DNA of 64,000 bases from Arcobacteraceae bacterium (GTDB taxonomy: Bacteria > Campylobacterota > Campylobacteria > Campylobacterales > Arcobacteraceae), in the NCBI GenBank assembly GCA_023229945.1, contig JALNYH010000009.1, positions 8,416 to 72,415 on the forward strand, in the 5' to 3' direction. The position numbers were made by a program, and so were the translations under genes. A model generated the notes under the pieces. It did not search any database. It saw only the letters and a program-made list of their open reading frames with translations, and was not told the DNA's origin. Positions 8,093 to 17,467 of the stretch are shown in pieces (position 1 is the first letter of the stretch; each line of letters starts with the position of its first letter).

Positions 8093-8127
8093 AAAATGCC
8101 AAAGAGTATTATACTCTTTGGCATTTT
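8093..8127 (-). terminator. Terminator of the bd-like operon
   Basis: AAAATGCCAAAGAGTA-TTA-TACTCTTTGGCATTTT, a perfect 16-bp stem located 16 bases after the stop at 8144 and just upstream of the response regulator. Confidence 0.85.
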
Positions 8128-8143
8128 AAAATAAAATACTATC

Positions 8144-9337
8144 TTACAGTATGTTGTTAAAGAGTATAGCCATACCCCAACCAAAATAAATAACCATCCA
8201 TAAAATCATAATAGACAATGTATAGTTACCAAGTTTATTCACTGCAACATCTTTTGAGCCATCAAATACATCTTTTGATTTTCCAACTTTCCAAGACATT
8301 GTAAGTAAATAAGCAACACCAACCCCACCCATAATAAGAAAGGTTAATAAGAACATTACAATTGATGGTATTTCAAGATTTACAGGATATTCATAAATAC
8401 TATACCCTAATTTTGCCATAATGTCAAATCTTATTAATTCTCTCATAGCTGAAATCAATAATGCTACTACTACCAATACTCCTGTAGTTATATAACTATT
8501 AGAATTTTTAGCAACCATTAATAATAAAATTACTACACCTATAACTATAGATATAGATAATGGGTGCAATAAATATCCTATTTGTAACATCCAAAGTGCA
8601 AATGTAACTGCACTTAAAAGAAATCCTACAATAGCTAATTTTGTACCTAAAGATGCTGTGTAGCTTATAAATTCTTTGCTAAAATCATCTCTTGTACTTA
8701 AAAATCTACTATAATTTTGTAAAAATATACCAACTACTGGAATACTTAAACTCACCATAAATGCCAATCTTACAACATCCATATTGAATGTCAAACCACT
8801 AGTATCTACTACACCATTTGGTGCATACATATTCATCCAATCATTTGGCATAATAGAAGTTACTGCAAAGTTATGCATCAAAACTCCAGCAAAAACCAAT
8901 ATTAGAAAAGATACAATTCCAATAAGTTTTCCTCCACCTGTATTTGCTTTATTTGCATAATAATACCAATAATACATAATATAACCAACAACTAATGAAT
9001 ATATAAATATAAATACCCACATACCAGATAGTGTATTGGCAACATACCAGTTTGGATCATAAATAACTTGTGTAAAAAGTAGTGGTGCTACACCTAAAAC
9101 TATAAGTATAGAAACACTTATTTTACCAGTTTGGATCAAATGTGGAGTTAATATTTTCCAAATAGGATCACTTTTTTGTCTAAAAGTTCCATACAACGAA
9201 AGTCCCATAGAACCAAGTGCCAATAATACAAATGCTGCATGTAAAGCCCATGTTAAAACATACAACGCTTGAAATACGACAGGATAAAAAGGTACCCCTG
9301 CAGGATCTCTAAGAGCTAATAATACCGATGCGTCCAT
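8144..9337 (-). CDS. Membrane subunit of a cytochrome bd-superfamily-like complex
   Basis: A 397-residue polytopic inner-membrane protein with about nine or ten hydrophobic segments. Near the N-terminus QALYVLTWALHAAFVLLALGSMGL resembles helix I of CydA-like proteins, with a His in a small-residue helix. More His sit in LLHPLS and MHNFAV. It lies ten bases after the partner gene at 9348-10685, which has a similar helix I, so the two may be distant paralogues forming a heterodimer. There is no CxxCH in this subunit. The family is not recognised with certainty; a quinol-oxidising or oxygen-reducing role is an inference. Confidence 0.5.
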   Translation of the reverse strand: MDASVLLALRDPAGVPFYPVVFQALYVLTWALHAAFVLLALGSMGLSLYGTFRQKSDPIWKILTPHLIQTGKISVSILIVLGVAPLLFTQVIYDPNWYVANTLSGMWVFIFIYSLVVGYIMYYWYYYANKANTGGGKLIGIVSFLILVFAGVLMHNFAVTSIMPNDWMNMYAPNGVVDTSGLTFNMDVVRLAFMVSLSIPVVGIFLQNYSRFLSTRDDFSKEFISYTASLGTKLAIVGFLLSAVTFALWMLQIGYLLHPLSISIVIGVVILLLMVAKNSNSYITTGVLVVVALLISAMRELIRFDIMAKLGYSIYEYPVNLEIPSIVMFLLTFLIMGGVGVAYLLTMSWKVGKSKDVFDGSKDVAVNKLGNYTLSIMILWMVIYFGWGMAILFNNIL

Positions 9338-9347
9338 AAATCCTCCT

Positions 9348-10685
9348 TTAATATTTCAAAGATGCAATATATTCTGCAATTGCATCATATTCATGCTCTG
9401 GTAATTGTAACTTTGGCATATAAGGGAATGATCCACTACCTATAGCATAAAGTATTGATTTAATACCATCCTTATCCATTCCTACCAATCTATCTCTAAG
9501 AGGTCTAAATACACCTGTTTTTTCTAAAGAGTGGCAGTTAGAACATGACATTTTTGTCAAAAGCTCACCAACTTGAAGTTTGTTTTCATCAGTTATAACT
9601 TTCAAATTTTCTGGAACAAAAGGATTTACTTGTAAAAGCCCTTTTTCAGCTATAATAGGAAGTTCACTTTTGATTCCTTTTCCTTCAACATCACGACTTA
9701 TGATTTGATTTGAATAAATATATTGACCAGCAACATAAGGTTTTCTCATAGATTCTCTTAATTTTTCTCCTGGCCAAAGTCCTGAAATCAATATTACAGC
9801 AATCATTACTGAAGCTAATGCTGGATTTATGAATCTTGGTTTTACTATCGCAAGTAAGAAATATAATGAGAAAACTATAGCAAGAATAATTCTATTTTGT
9901 ATAATTTCATCTTTTGTTACATTAAATACAGCATGAGCATTATCAGGAAGTGTACCCATATACCACATGAAGAAGAACATAGTTACAAATCCACCAAGCA
10001 TTGCAACATACCCCATTTTAGTAGTAAGTTCAGCTGAGAGTTCTGCATTGTCTTTTTTCATAGCACTTGAGATAACAAGACCTATCACACCAGATAGCAT
10101 AATCATAAAGCCAATTCTTAAAAACATATGAGGGAATGTATTGATACCAAAGAATGCATCACTTGCACTTCCTGTAACATAAAATGCATCAGTCCCAGGC
10201 CACATCATGAAACTTATAATTCCTATAATCAATGCCAAAGTTCCAACTGAAGCCAAAGCAAATGTATAGGTTAATTTTAGATGCGTCTTCTTATCTATTT
10301 TGTCTATGAAATATACAAGCACAAATACACCTATAACCTCATATACAAAGAATACCCACTCTGTCGCCCATACCCACACAAAGTTGTGTATCAGAGCACT
10401 TATACCTCTGGGACTTGCAGCCGTAGCCGTATACCAAATACCAGGACCTGTTATTGAACCTATAACATATGAAAAAATAAGTAAAAACATACCATATTTT
10501 TTCATATAAGGATATAGGTCTGATCTATCTTCTGAGTATGCCTTATAAGCCAAAAAAGCAAAAAGCATAGCAGCACCAACAGAAGTGTGTGAAGCTAAAA
10601 TGTGTATCGTACCAGTGACACCCATCATCCACGCACTTCCATACTCTGGGAAATAAAACAATGGGAATTGCCCTATTATATCCAT
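9348..10685 (-). CDS. CydA-like membrane protein with C-terminal cytochrome c domain
   Basis: A 445-residue protein with about eight to nine membrane helices in residues 15-310 and a periplasmic tail with one haem c site. The site is CSNCH (381-385), with a likely axial Met in FPYMPK (Met about 423). Helix I has TIHILASHTSVGAAMLF (His28, His33), and SYVIGSITGPGIWYTATAASP followed by WVWATEWVFFVYEVIG resembles the CydA helix III-IV region. Fused electron entry or exit through cytochrome c is unlike canonical CydA. AAGGAGG precedes the ATG. Fur-type boxes lie about 150-200 bases upstream, between this gene and a small divergent gene. Confidence 0.55.
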   Translation of the reverse strand: MDIIGQFPLFYFPEYGSAWMMGVTGTIHILASHTSVGAAMLFAFLAYKAYSEDRSDLYPYMKKYGMFLLIFSYVIGSITGPGIWYTATAASPRGISALIHNFVWVWATEWVFFVYEVIGVFVLVYFIDKIDKKTHLKLTYTFALASVGTLALIIGIISFMMWPGTDAFYVTGSASDAFFGINTFPHMFLRIGFMIMLSGVIGLVISSAMKKDNAELSAELTTKMGYVAMLGGFVTMFFFMWYMGTLPDNAHAVFNVTKDEIIQNRIILAIVFSLYFLLAIVKPRFINPALASVMIAVILISGLWPGEKLRESMRKPYVAGQYIYSNQIISRDVEGKGIKSELPIIAEKGLLQVNPFVPENLKVITDENKLQVGELLTKMSCSNCHSLEKTGVFRPLRDRLVGMDKDGIKSILYAIGSGSFPYMPKLQLPEHEYDAIAEYIASLKY

Positions 10686-10830
10686 GAAACCTCCTTGTTT
10701 AAAAATTCACTGTAATTATAAAAAACTAATGTTAATTATTTGTTAGTTTAATCTTTAATATAAGTTTAAGTTAAGAAATATTATATACTTTTGATTTTAT
10801 GTAATAATATGAAGCGAATTGGTCTTTTTA

Positions 10831-10845
10831 TGATAATTATTATCA
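10831..10845. promoter_or_regulatory. Fur box 1
   Basis: TGATAATTATTATCA, a perfect 7-1-7 inverted repeat matching the Fur consensus (TGATAAT-N-ATTATCA). It lies in the divergent region between the bd-like operon and the 54-codon gene. Confidence 0.75.
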
Positions 10846-10882
10846 TTTTAAACTTAAATTAAGTTAATATTTGATATTATTT

Positions 10883-10897
10883 TAATAATGATTATCA
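10883..10897. promoter_or_regulatory. Fur box 2
   Basis: TAATAATGATTATCA, one mismatch to the 7-1-7 Fur consensus. It lies on the predicted start point of the small gene (extended -10 TGATATTAT at 10872-10880), so bound repressor would block transcription. Confidence 0.65.
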
Positions 10898-10910
10898 ATA
10901 GGAGTTTAAA

Positions 10911-11075
10911 ATGAGTAGATTAAGATTAAAAATAGAGATTAACAAGATTATAAATGATATGAATTTATCAAAAAGCAACAGCTGTTTGTGCCCAGTTTTC
11001 AAGGTGTTAAAGTCAAGATATCCATATTTGAATAGTCAAGAACTATCATATATGATAAAAAGAGAAATTGCCTAA
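10911..11075 (+). CDS. Small Fur-boxed protein of 54 residues, function unknown
   Basis: A short ORF beginning MSRLRLKIEINKIINDM, with AGGAG eight bases before the ATG. It contains NSCLCPVFKVLKSRYP (a CxC pair), is basic, and lacks a signal peptide or membrane helix. Two Fur-type boxes and an extended -10 stand right upstream, and a perfect hairpin covers its stop codon. It is a complete transcription unit. The family is not recognised; a small iron-limitation-induced protein, possibly binding metal through the CxC, is an inference. Confidence 0.65.
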   Translation: MSRLRLKIEINKIINDMNLSKSNSCLCPVFKVLKSRYPYLNSQELSYMIKREIA

Positions 11076-11096
11076 CATAGTAAAACTACTATGTTA
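11073..11096. terminator. Bidirectional hairpin shared by two stop codons
   Basis: TAACATAGTA-AAAC-TACTATGTTA. The left arm begins with the stop codon of the 54-codon gene (11073-11075) and the right arm ends with the stop codon of ppnP (11094-11096, minus strand). Confidence 0.7.
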
Positions 11097-11414
11097 GATT
11101 GATGGGATATAAGAGCAACAATAATCTGTTACAGTTTTTACTTTTAGCTTAAAACTAGAGTTTGCAGGAACATCAAAACTAGCAGGTGCTACTATATTTT
11201 CCCATGATGTACTATTTGGCAATAATACATCAAGCTCACCAGCTAATATTTCCATTACTTCAGCATCTGCTGTACCGAATTCATAACTATCTGGCATCAT
11301 AATACCTAAAGTTTTTTTAGTGCCATCTGCAAATAAAACTGTTCTACTTGTCACTTTTCCATCATAATAAACATTTGCTTTTTTTACAACCGTTACATTA
11401 TCAAATTTGTCCAT
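11094..11414 (-). CDS. ppnP: Pyrimidine/purine nucleoside phosphorylase (DUF1255)
   Basis: A 106-residue cupin-fold protein of the PpnP (YaiE, DUF1255) family. It splits nucleosides with phosphate into base and ribose-1-phosphate. Family motifs seen are [45 protein letters not shown] and [13 protein letters not shown], with the terminal CCSYIP. The length matches other members. It is a single gene, convergent with the small Fur-boxed gene, with 172 bases of featureless sequence upstream. Confidence 0.9.
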   Translation of the reverse strand: MDKFDNVTVVKKANVYYDGKVTSRTVLFADGTKKTLGIMMPDSYEFGTADAEVMEILAGELDVLLPNSTSWENIVAPASFDVPANSSFKLKVKTVTDYCCSYIPSI

Positions 11415-11586
11415 TGTCAGACCTTTTTAAAGATTTAGGCGTAATTATATGATTTTTTACATTAAATTATTCCATAATTATTTTAAAGACATAGTATTCA
11501 ATAGTGAAAATATTTTTATCTTTAATTGCCACTATAAATAATTACTTCTTATTGATAGTGGTAAAAATTTAAACATAATATCATTT

Positions 11587-11871
11587 CTATTTTTTCAAAT
11601 GTAAGGCTGCCTTTGCCATCATATGTGCACTTATAGGAGCTGTAAGAAATAGAAAAAATGTAATCAAAATTTCATGCAAACTCAATTCATCGGTCGTGAC
11701 GCTAAAATATATACTAGATGCAACTAATATAGCTCCAACTCCTAATGTAGTAGCTTTTGTAGGTGCATGTAATCTTGTAAAAAAATCAGGTAGTTTGACA
11801 AGTCCTATGGAGCCTACCAAAGTAAAAAATGCACCTAATAGAATTAATATACTTATAATTATTTCAAACAT
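11587..11871 (-). CDS. mrpG: Mrp Na+/H+ antiporter subunit G
   Basis: A 94-residue subunit with three membrane segments. GSIGLVKLPDFFTRLHAPTKATTLGVG is the PhaG/MnhG signature. It is the last gene of the mrpABCDEFG operon and follows mrpF by ten bases. The complex exchanges cytoplasmic Na+ for H+ at the inner membrane. Confidence 0.93.
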   Translation of the reverse strand: MFEIIISILILLGAFFTLVGSIGLVKLPDFFTRLHAPTKATTLGVGAILVASSIYFSVTTDELSLHEILITFFLFLTAPISAHMMAKAALHLKK

Positions 11872-11881
11872 TTCAAATCCT

Positions 11882-12151
11882 TTATTCCATTATATCGCCA
11901 CGAAGTAAATATTTACTAAGTGCAACAGTTCCTACAAATCCCATAACAGCTATAAGCAATGCGGCTTCAAAATAGAGTGTATTTCCTAAATAAAGACTAA
12001 ACATTATAAGTAATGCTATTGCGTTTATATACAATGTATCAAGGGCTAGTATTCTATCCATCACGGTAGGCCCGACTATCATTCTATATAGATTCAAAAT
12101 CAATGCTATTGTAATCATAACAAAGGCTATAGGTAATGTAAACTCTAACAT
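11882..12151 (-). CDS. mrpF: Mrp Na+/H+ antiporter subunit F
   Basis: An 89-residue subunit with three membrane segments and the MrpF motif YRMIVGPTVMDRILALDTL. Its ATG overlaps the end of mrpE (TATGTTAG), and GGAGGT nine bases upstream lies inside mrpE. Confidence 0.93.
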   Translation of the reverse strand: MLEFTLPIAFVMITIALILNLYRMIVGPTVMDRILALDTLYINAIALLIMFSLYLGNTLYFEAALLIAVMGFVGTVALSKYLLRGDIME

Positions 12152-12642
12152 ATTGCAAATACCTCCATTAAAGGTCTTTCGTATCTCTCTTTAATCTCAT
12201 TGATTGTTTGTTCTTTATCTTCTACAAACAATCCGTTGATGATGAGTATTTTTCTATCTTCACTCAAATCACAACTTACAGTTCCAGGGGTTAGTGAAAT
12301 TGTACTTGCCAAAATACTTATCCCTAAAGGGTGTTGAATCTCTACTGGGTATTCAAAAAATGCTGGTTTTAAATCATCATTTGGACTTAAAACTTGTTTT
12401 GCAACAGTTATGTTTGATACTATAATATCATATAAAACTACAGATATAAATTTAAAAAGTGCTGATGAATTTTTAAGGCAAACTTTTTCTTGCCAAAAAC
12501 TTTGAGTAAACCAAGGTATTGCAATAGCTAAGATACTCCCAAGTATAATATGCCCAAAAGCAACGGTATTGTTTAGAAGTAACCATGTAACAAGAAGAGT
12601 TATACTTAACATTGGATGGGGTAAAATAGTATTCTTTTTCAT
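12145..12642 (-). CDS. mrpE: Mrp Na+/H+ antiporter subunit E
   Basis: A 165-residue MrpE/PhaE with two to three N-terminal membrane segments and the cytoplasmic tail motif LGISILASTISLTPGTVSCDLSED (family SLTPGT). I choose the ATG at 12642 rather than 12648, because GGAGG touches the first ATG directly but stands six bases from the second. The SD itself is the last codons of mrpD. Confidence 0.9.
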   Translation of the reverse strand: MKKNTILPHPMLSITLLVTWLLLNNTVAFGHIILGSILAIAIPWFTQSFWQEKVCLKNSSALFKFISVVLYDIIVSNITVAKQVLSPNDDLKPAFFEYPVEIQHPLGISILASTISLTPGTVSCDLSEDRKILIINGLFVEDKEQTINEIKERYERPLMEVFAIC

Positions 12643-12644
12643 AC

Positions 12645-14162
12645 TCATCCTCCTATGATTTGTTTGTGTAAAACGGCATTAACATAGCCGTTTACATTAA
12701 AAATATCTGTTGCAATACTATTACAAAAAGATGTGATAGGATTTGCAAAAATCACCATCAAAGGGGCAATCAATAGTAAAACAGCTACTATTTTTACAGA
12801 GTGTTTTGCTATATTATTTTGAAGTGGTTCATCTGTGATAAGCGTATTAAAAAATATCGTAGTTCCAGCTTTTGCTAGGGATATTATTATCAATAAACTA
12901 GCTAACAAAATAGTACCTATGATAATAGGATACATCTGATTATCCAAAGAAGCATACAAAATCATAATCTTACCAAAGAAGCCTGACAAAGGTGGTAGAC
13001 CTGCTATTGCTATGGCATACCCAAAAAAGAGTATACCTACTACTCTTGCATTTGGTAGTTTTGGTGTTTGTTGTGTTAGTAAATCACTTTGTCTTGAATT
13101 TACTATAATATCAGCCAATAAAAATAACCCACCACTGATAAGTGTAGAGTGGATAAGGTAGTATATCGTACCGCTTATGGCATCTTTGGAGTTAATACCT
13201 ACGGAAATAAGAAGTATAGAAACTGAAGCTAATACTAAATAAGCAACCATATTTTTAATTTCTTTTGAACTCATAATTCCAAAAGTAGCCATAATCAAAG
13301 TTATAATACCTATCACAAGTACCCAAGTTGTGTGGTAGTATGCTAGTTCTCCCGCATATTCACCAAATAATGTCCCATGAACTCTGATAATAGCGTAAAT
13401 ACCTACTTTTGTCATAATAGCAAATAATGCTGCAACTGGTGCACTTGTTTTGCTGTATGCCTTTGGAAGCCACAAATAAAGTGGAAACATAGCAGCTTTT
13501 AGTCCAAACACAACAAGAAGTAATAACCCTGCACTTGCTATGATATTTAAGTTTTCTTTATCTAGCGTAGATATTTTTAGTGCTAAATCTGCTATATTTA
13601 AAGTACCAAGTATACCGTATAATGTACCAACAGCAAATAAAAACAGAGTAGAACCTACAAGATTTATAATAACATAATGAAGTCCTGCTTTTGTTTTTTC
13701 TTTATTTGAGAAGTGCAACAATAATGAGTATGATGCAAGAAGTAAAATTTCAAAAAATACAAATAGGTTGAATAAATCTCCAGTCAAAAATGCACCGTTG
13801 AGTCCAAAAAGTTGCAGTTGGAATAACACCTGAAAATTTGCCCCTTTGGAATCTATATTTTCACTAATAGCATAAGCAAGAGCAAAAAAAGCAACTACGG
13901 TAGTTAGAAGAACCATTGTAATAGATAGTTTGTCAAGAACTAAAATAATCCCAAAAGGTGCTTCCCAGTTTCCTAAAATATAGGTGATGTATTGTTTATC
14001 TATGGCTTCACTTAGTGCAATTAACGATACTATAAATAAAACTATAATAGAACTGATTGATAAAATTCTTTGGAATTTAAGTCCAAAATCTTTGAACAAT
14101 AGTAATAAAAACCCTGCAATAAGAGGTATTAATAATGGTAATATAGGGATGTGATTTATCAT
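12645..14162 (-). CDS. mrpD: Mrp Na+/H+ antiporter subunit D
   Basis: A 505-residue homologue of the NuoL/M/N proton channels with about 14 membrane helices. The channel motif is present: NLFVFFEILLLASYSLL with the helix-5 Glu, and FGLKAAMFPLYLWLPKAYSKTSAPVAALFA with the Lys and TSAPVAALFA stretch. It overlaps mrpC by ATGA. Confidence 0.93.
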   Translation of the reverse strand: MINHIPILPLLIPLIAGFLLLLFKDFGLKFQRILSISSIIVLFIVSLIALSEAIDKQYITYILGNWEAPFGIILVLDKLSITMVLLTTVVAFFALAYAISENIDSKGANFQVLFQLQLFGLNGAFLTGDLFNLFVFFEILLLASYSLLLHFSNKEKTKAGLHYVIINLVGSTLFLFAVGTLYGILGTLNIADLALKISTLDKENLNIIASAGLLLLVVFGLKAAMFPLYLWLPKAYSKTSAPVAALFAIMTKVGIYAIIRVHGTLFGEYAGELAYYHTTWVLVIGIITLIMATFGIMSSKEIKNMVAYLVLASVSILLISVGINSKDAISGTIYYLIHSTLISGGLFLLADIIVNSRQSDLLTQQTPKLPNARVVGILFFGYAIAIAGLPPLSGFFGKIMILYASLDNQMYPIIIGTILLASLLIIISLAKAGTTIFFNTLITDEPLQNNIAKHSVKIVAVLLLIAPLMVIFANPITSFCNSIATDIFNVNGYVNAVLHKQIIGG

Positions 14163-14491
14163 TTTGTATCCTCTTTAGCATCAACATGGTCTGTATTAAA
14201 TTCACTTTGTGCTTTTATTGACAACACAATAACAAAAGCAGTCATTGCAAAACTTATAACAATAGCCGTCAAAACCAATGCTTGTGGCAAAGGGTCTGCA
14301 TAGCTTTGTACATCTGATTTCAAAATTGCAGCCATATTGATATTTAATCTACCCATAGCAAATAAAAATAGATTTACGGCATAAGCAAGTAGAGTAAGTC
14401 CTAAAACTATGGGATATGTTCTTGCTTTGAGTATCAAAAAAATACCACCACTACATAATACGGCTATCACGAAAGAGATAATAATCTCCAT
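14159..14491 (-). CDS. mrpC: Mrp Na+/H+ antiporter subunit C
   Basis: A 110-residue NuoK-like subunit with three helices and the motif DPLPQALVLTAIVISFAMTAF. Its ATG shares a base with the mrpA stop (TAATG). Confidence 0.93.
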   Translation of the reverse strand: MEIIISFVIAVLCSGGIFLILKARTYPIVLGLTLLAYAVNLFLFAMGRLNINMAAILKSDVQSYADPLPQALVLTAIVISFAMTAFVIVLSIKAQSEFNTDHVDAKEDTK

Positions 14492-17316
14492 TAGTTACCT
14501 CCTTCTGAACATTTTATTGTGTGTTCGTGAGAGCTTAAACTTAGTCTTCCAAGCTGAACCAATATAAGTACAGTGGAGCCTACAACTACCAAAAATACAC
14601 CCATATCAAAGGCTATGGCACTTGCTATTTCTATATCACCAACAAGTGGTATATGAAGGTGTGTAAATGCAGATGTCAAGAAAGGGTAACCTAAAATCAT
14701 AGAGACCAAACCAGTAATAGTGGAGATAAGCAATCCAATACCTATTACTGAGTGTTTTGTAAATTTAAGTTTCTTTTGAGTCCACTCTATGCCGTTTGCA
14801 AGGTATTGTATAATCAGTGCTACAGATGTAATCAAACCTGCTATAAATCCACCGCCAGGGAGATTATGTCCTCTTAGGAATATATAAAAAGATACCATCA
14901 ACATAAGCGGTAATATCAACCTTGTAAGAGTTTTTACGATAAGGGGATATTGGTCGCTTGACCACGGTAAACCTTGAGTGTTTGCGGTAGGTGCATATAG
15001 TTTAATCCCTTGAATCATAGCAAAAATACCTATTCCTGCTATTGCAAGTACGGTTATTTCACCTAATGTATCAAACCCTCTAAAATCAACTAATATAACA
15101 TTTACAACGTTTGTACCACCACCGCCAGAAAGTGCATTTTCTAAGAAATAAGTACCTATTGGAGCATATTCTCTACTTAATACGGCAAGTGTAAGTATAA
15201 ATATAAAAATACCACTTATCGTAGCTATGAATCCATCACGATATAGTTTTGCCTTTGATGACTCTTTTGGAGTGTATTGAGGAAGATAATACAATGCAAG
15301 AAGTATCAAAATAATAGTAACTACTTCGACGCTAAGCTGAGTTAGTGCCAAATCAGGAGCAGAGAATTTTATAAATGCTAAAGATACTATAAGACCTATT
15401 ATACCTATTGTAATAAGAGCAACAAAACGGTTATGATGTAAGCCTACTGTTGTTATAACACCTGCAACCAAAATTAAGGCAGTTATTATGGTTATCCAAT
15501 CGGGACTTAAGAATTCTCTAGTTCCTAAAATTGGAGAATCAAAATATGTAAACCCTACTAAGCCAAAAAATAAAGCGGTCACAATAAACCATACTATCAT
15601 ATTTTGAAGTGAGTTTACATCAAATTTAGATGTTATAAATTCCGCAAATTTAAAGATTGAATCTATGGTTTTATTATAAGGCACCCTAGCGTCAATTTTA
15701 GATAAATTTTTCTCATACCATTTAAATAATACTTCTCTATTATAATAAACAAAAATACCGCCGAAGAATGCTATAAAACTCATCATAAGAGGTAAATTAA
15801 ACCCATGCCACACAGCCAATGAATATTCAGGTAATGGAGATTGTAGGGTATCTGTTACAGCTACGGCAAGCATAGGTGCTATAGTAAACATAGGTAAAGT
15901 TCCGACTGCGAAACAAGCAATTACCAAAAAGTCTATAGGTATTTTCATAAATCTAGGGGGTTCGTGTGGTTCTTTTGGAAGATTTTTACCATTACCATTA
16001 AAAAATACATCATGAATAAATCTGATAGAATAAGCAACTGCAAATATACCAGCAACGGTAGCTAATATAGGTTCAATTACACCTAATATAGGAGAGTCTT
16101 GTAATGCTCTTTCAAAAAACATCTCTTTACTCAAAAAGCCGTTTAGAAGCGGAACCCCTGCCATTGCTGATGCCGCAACCATAGCTAGAGTTGCAGTATG
16201 AGGCATAAAAAACCAAAGACCATTTAGCTTTTTCATATCACGAGTACCTGTTTCATGGTCAATTATACCCGCAACCATAAATAAAGATGCTTTAAAAGTA
16301 GCGTGGTTGATGATATGAAATATAGCCGCAACTGTAGCCAAAGGTGTGGAAAAACCAAGTAATAACACAATAAGACCTAGATGACTGATGGTAGAGTATG
16401 CAAGTAGCCCTTTTATATCATCTTTGAACATCGCAAAAAATGAACCTATAAGAAGAGTAAGCATCCCTATTGTAGGGACTATTGCCGTCCATTCAGGTGT
16501 TCCGCTAAGTGCTGGATAAAATCTAGCAAGTAAAAATATTCCTGCTTTTACCATCGTCGCAGAGTGCAAATAAGCCGATACCGGAGTAGGTGCAGCCATT
16601 GCATGTGGTAACCAGAAATGAAAAGGGAATTGAGCTGATTTTGTAAAAACACCAAGTAAAATTAGGATTAAAATAGGTGTATATAGTTCGTGATTTCGTA
16701 TCAAATCACCACTTGCCAAAATATCGCTGATATTGTAACTACCTACTATATTGCCCAACATCAAAATACCTGCGAGCATTGCAAGACCACCAGCTCCTGT
16801 GACAGTAAGAGCCATTTTTGAACCGCTTTGGCTCTCATCTTTGTGATACCAATAGCTGATTAGTAAAAATGAACTAAGTGATGTAAGCTCCCAAAAAACA
16901 ACAAGTTGTAGTGCATTTTCTGAAAATACAATCCCAAGCATTGAACCCATAAAAAGGAGTAGGTAAACGTAAAATCTACATATGCAATCTTTTGTGCTAA
17001 AGTAATATCTTGCATAAATAATGACCAGAAGTCCTATTATAAGGATAAGATAACCAAAAAGTAAAGAAAGACCGTCAAGTCTAAATGCAAAATAAAGACC
17101 TATATGTTCTATCCAACTCCAAGATTGGATGAGAATTTCACCATCAAAAGGAATATGTGCTACTGATGTAAGAATTATAATACCTAGTATTGCAACAAAT
17201 CCAGAACCGAATACACTTCCTAACTTATGTTGTTTTATACCAACACCTATGATTAAAGCACCTACAAAGGGTAGCATAACAAGTATCGGCAATACAAACT
17301 GATTAACAATTAACAA
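14491..17316 (-). CDS. mrpA: Fused Mrp Na+/H+ antiporter subunits A and B
   Basis: 941 residues with about 24 membrane helices. The NuoL-like part (residues 1 to about 520) has SFLLISYWYHKDES, FTKSAQFPFHFWLPHAMAAPTPVSAYLHSATMVKAGIFLLAR and NGFLSKEMFFE. A middle DUF4040/MbhD-like segment (FSAPDLALTQLSVEVVTIIL) follows. The last roughly 150 residues are an MnhB domain (LRGHNLPGGGFIAGL). Separate mrpB is therefore absent and the operon is mrpAB-C-D-E-F-G. This A-B fusion is known from Gram-negative (Pha-type) systems. It is the first gene of the operon, and the 150 bases upstream show no clear promoter. Confidence 0.93.
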   Translation of the reverse strand: MLIVNQFVLPILVMLPFVGALIIGVGIKQHKLGSVFGSGFVAILGIIILTSVAHIPFDGEILIQSWSWIEHIGLYFAFRLDGLSLLFGYLILIIGLLVIIYARYYFSTKDCICRFYVYLLLFMGSMLGIVFSENALQLVVFWELTSLSSFLLISYWYHKDESQSGSKMALTVTGAGGLAMLAGILMLGNIVGSYNISDILASGDLIRNHELYTPILILILLGVFTKSAQFPFHFWLPHAMAAPTPVSAYLHSATMVKAGIFLLARFYPALSGTPEWTAIVPTIGMLTLLIGSFFAMFKDDIKGLLAYSTISHLGLIVLLLGFSTPLATVAAIFHIINHATFKASLFMVAGIIDHETGTRDMKKLNGLWFFMPHTATLAMVAASAMAGVPLLNGFLSKEMFFERALQDSPILGVIEPILATVAGIFAVAYSIRFIHDVFFNGNGKNLPKEPHEPPRFMKIPIDFLVIACFAVGTLPMFTIAPMLAVAVTDTLQSPLPEYSLAVWHGFNLPLMMSFIAFFGGIFVYYNREVLFKWYEKNLSKIDARVPYNKTIDSIFKFAEFITSKFDVNSLQNMIVWFIVTALFFGLVGFTYFDSPILGTREFLSPDWITIITALILVAGVITTVGLHHNRFVALITIGIIGLIVSLAFIKFSAPDLALTQLSVEVVTIILILLALYYLPQYTPKESSKAKLYRDGFIATISGIFIFILTLAVLSREYAPIGTYFLENALSGGGGTNVVNVILVDFRGFDTLGEITVLAIAGIGIFAMIQGIKLYAPTANTQGLPWSSDQYPLIVKTLTRLILPLMLMVSFYIFLRGHNLPGGGFIAGLITSVALIIQYLANGIEWTQKKLKFTKHSVIGIGLLISTITGLVSMILGYPFLTSAFTHLHIPLVGDIEIASAIAFDMGVFLVVVGSTVLILVQLGRLSLSSHEHTIKCSEGGN

Positions 17317-17467
17317 TATTCAACTCCTTATCAAATGTAGAATTGATTCTATCAAAAAAAGCTTTGAGACTTTAAATTTATATAATTTATAAATAAAAAA
17401 TAAGTATTTTATAAGATAATGAATATTTTATTACCAGAACTTATAATTCTTAACAATCTAGTTTAAA

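Noticed and set aside
10300..10509. Plus-strand frame inside the cytochrome c-tailed gene
   Set aside because: Shadow of the opposite-strand membrane protein.
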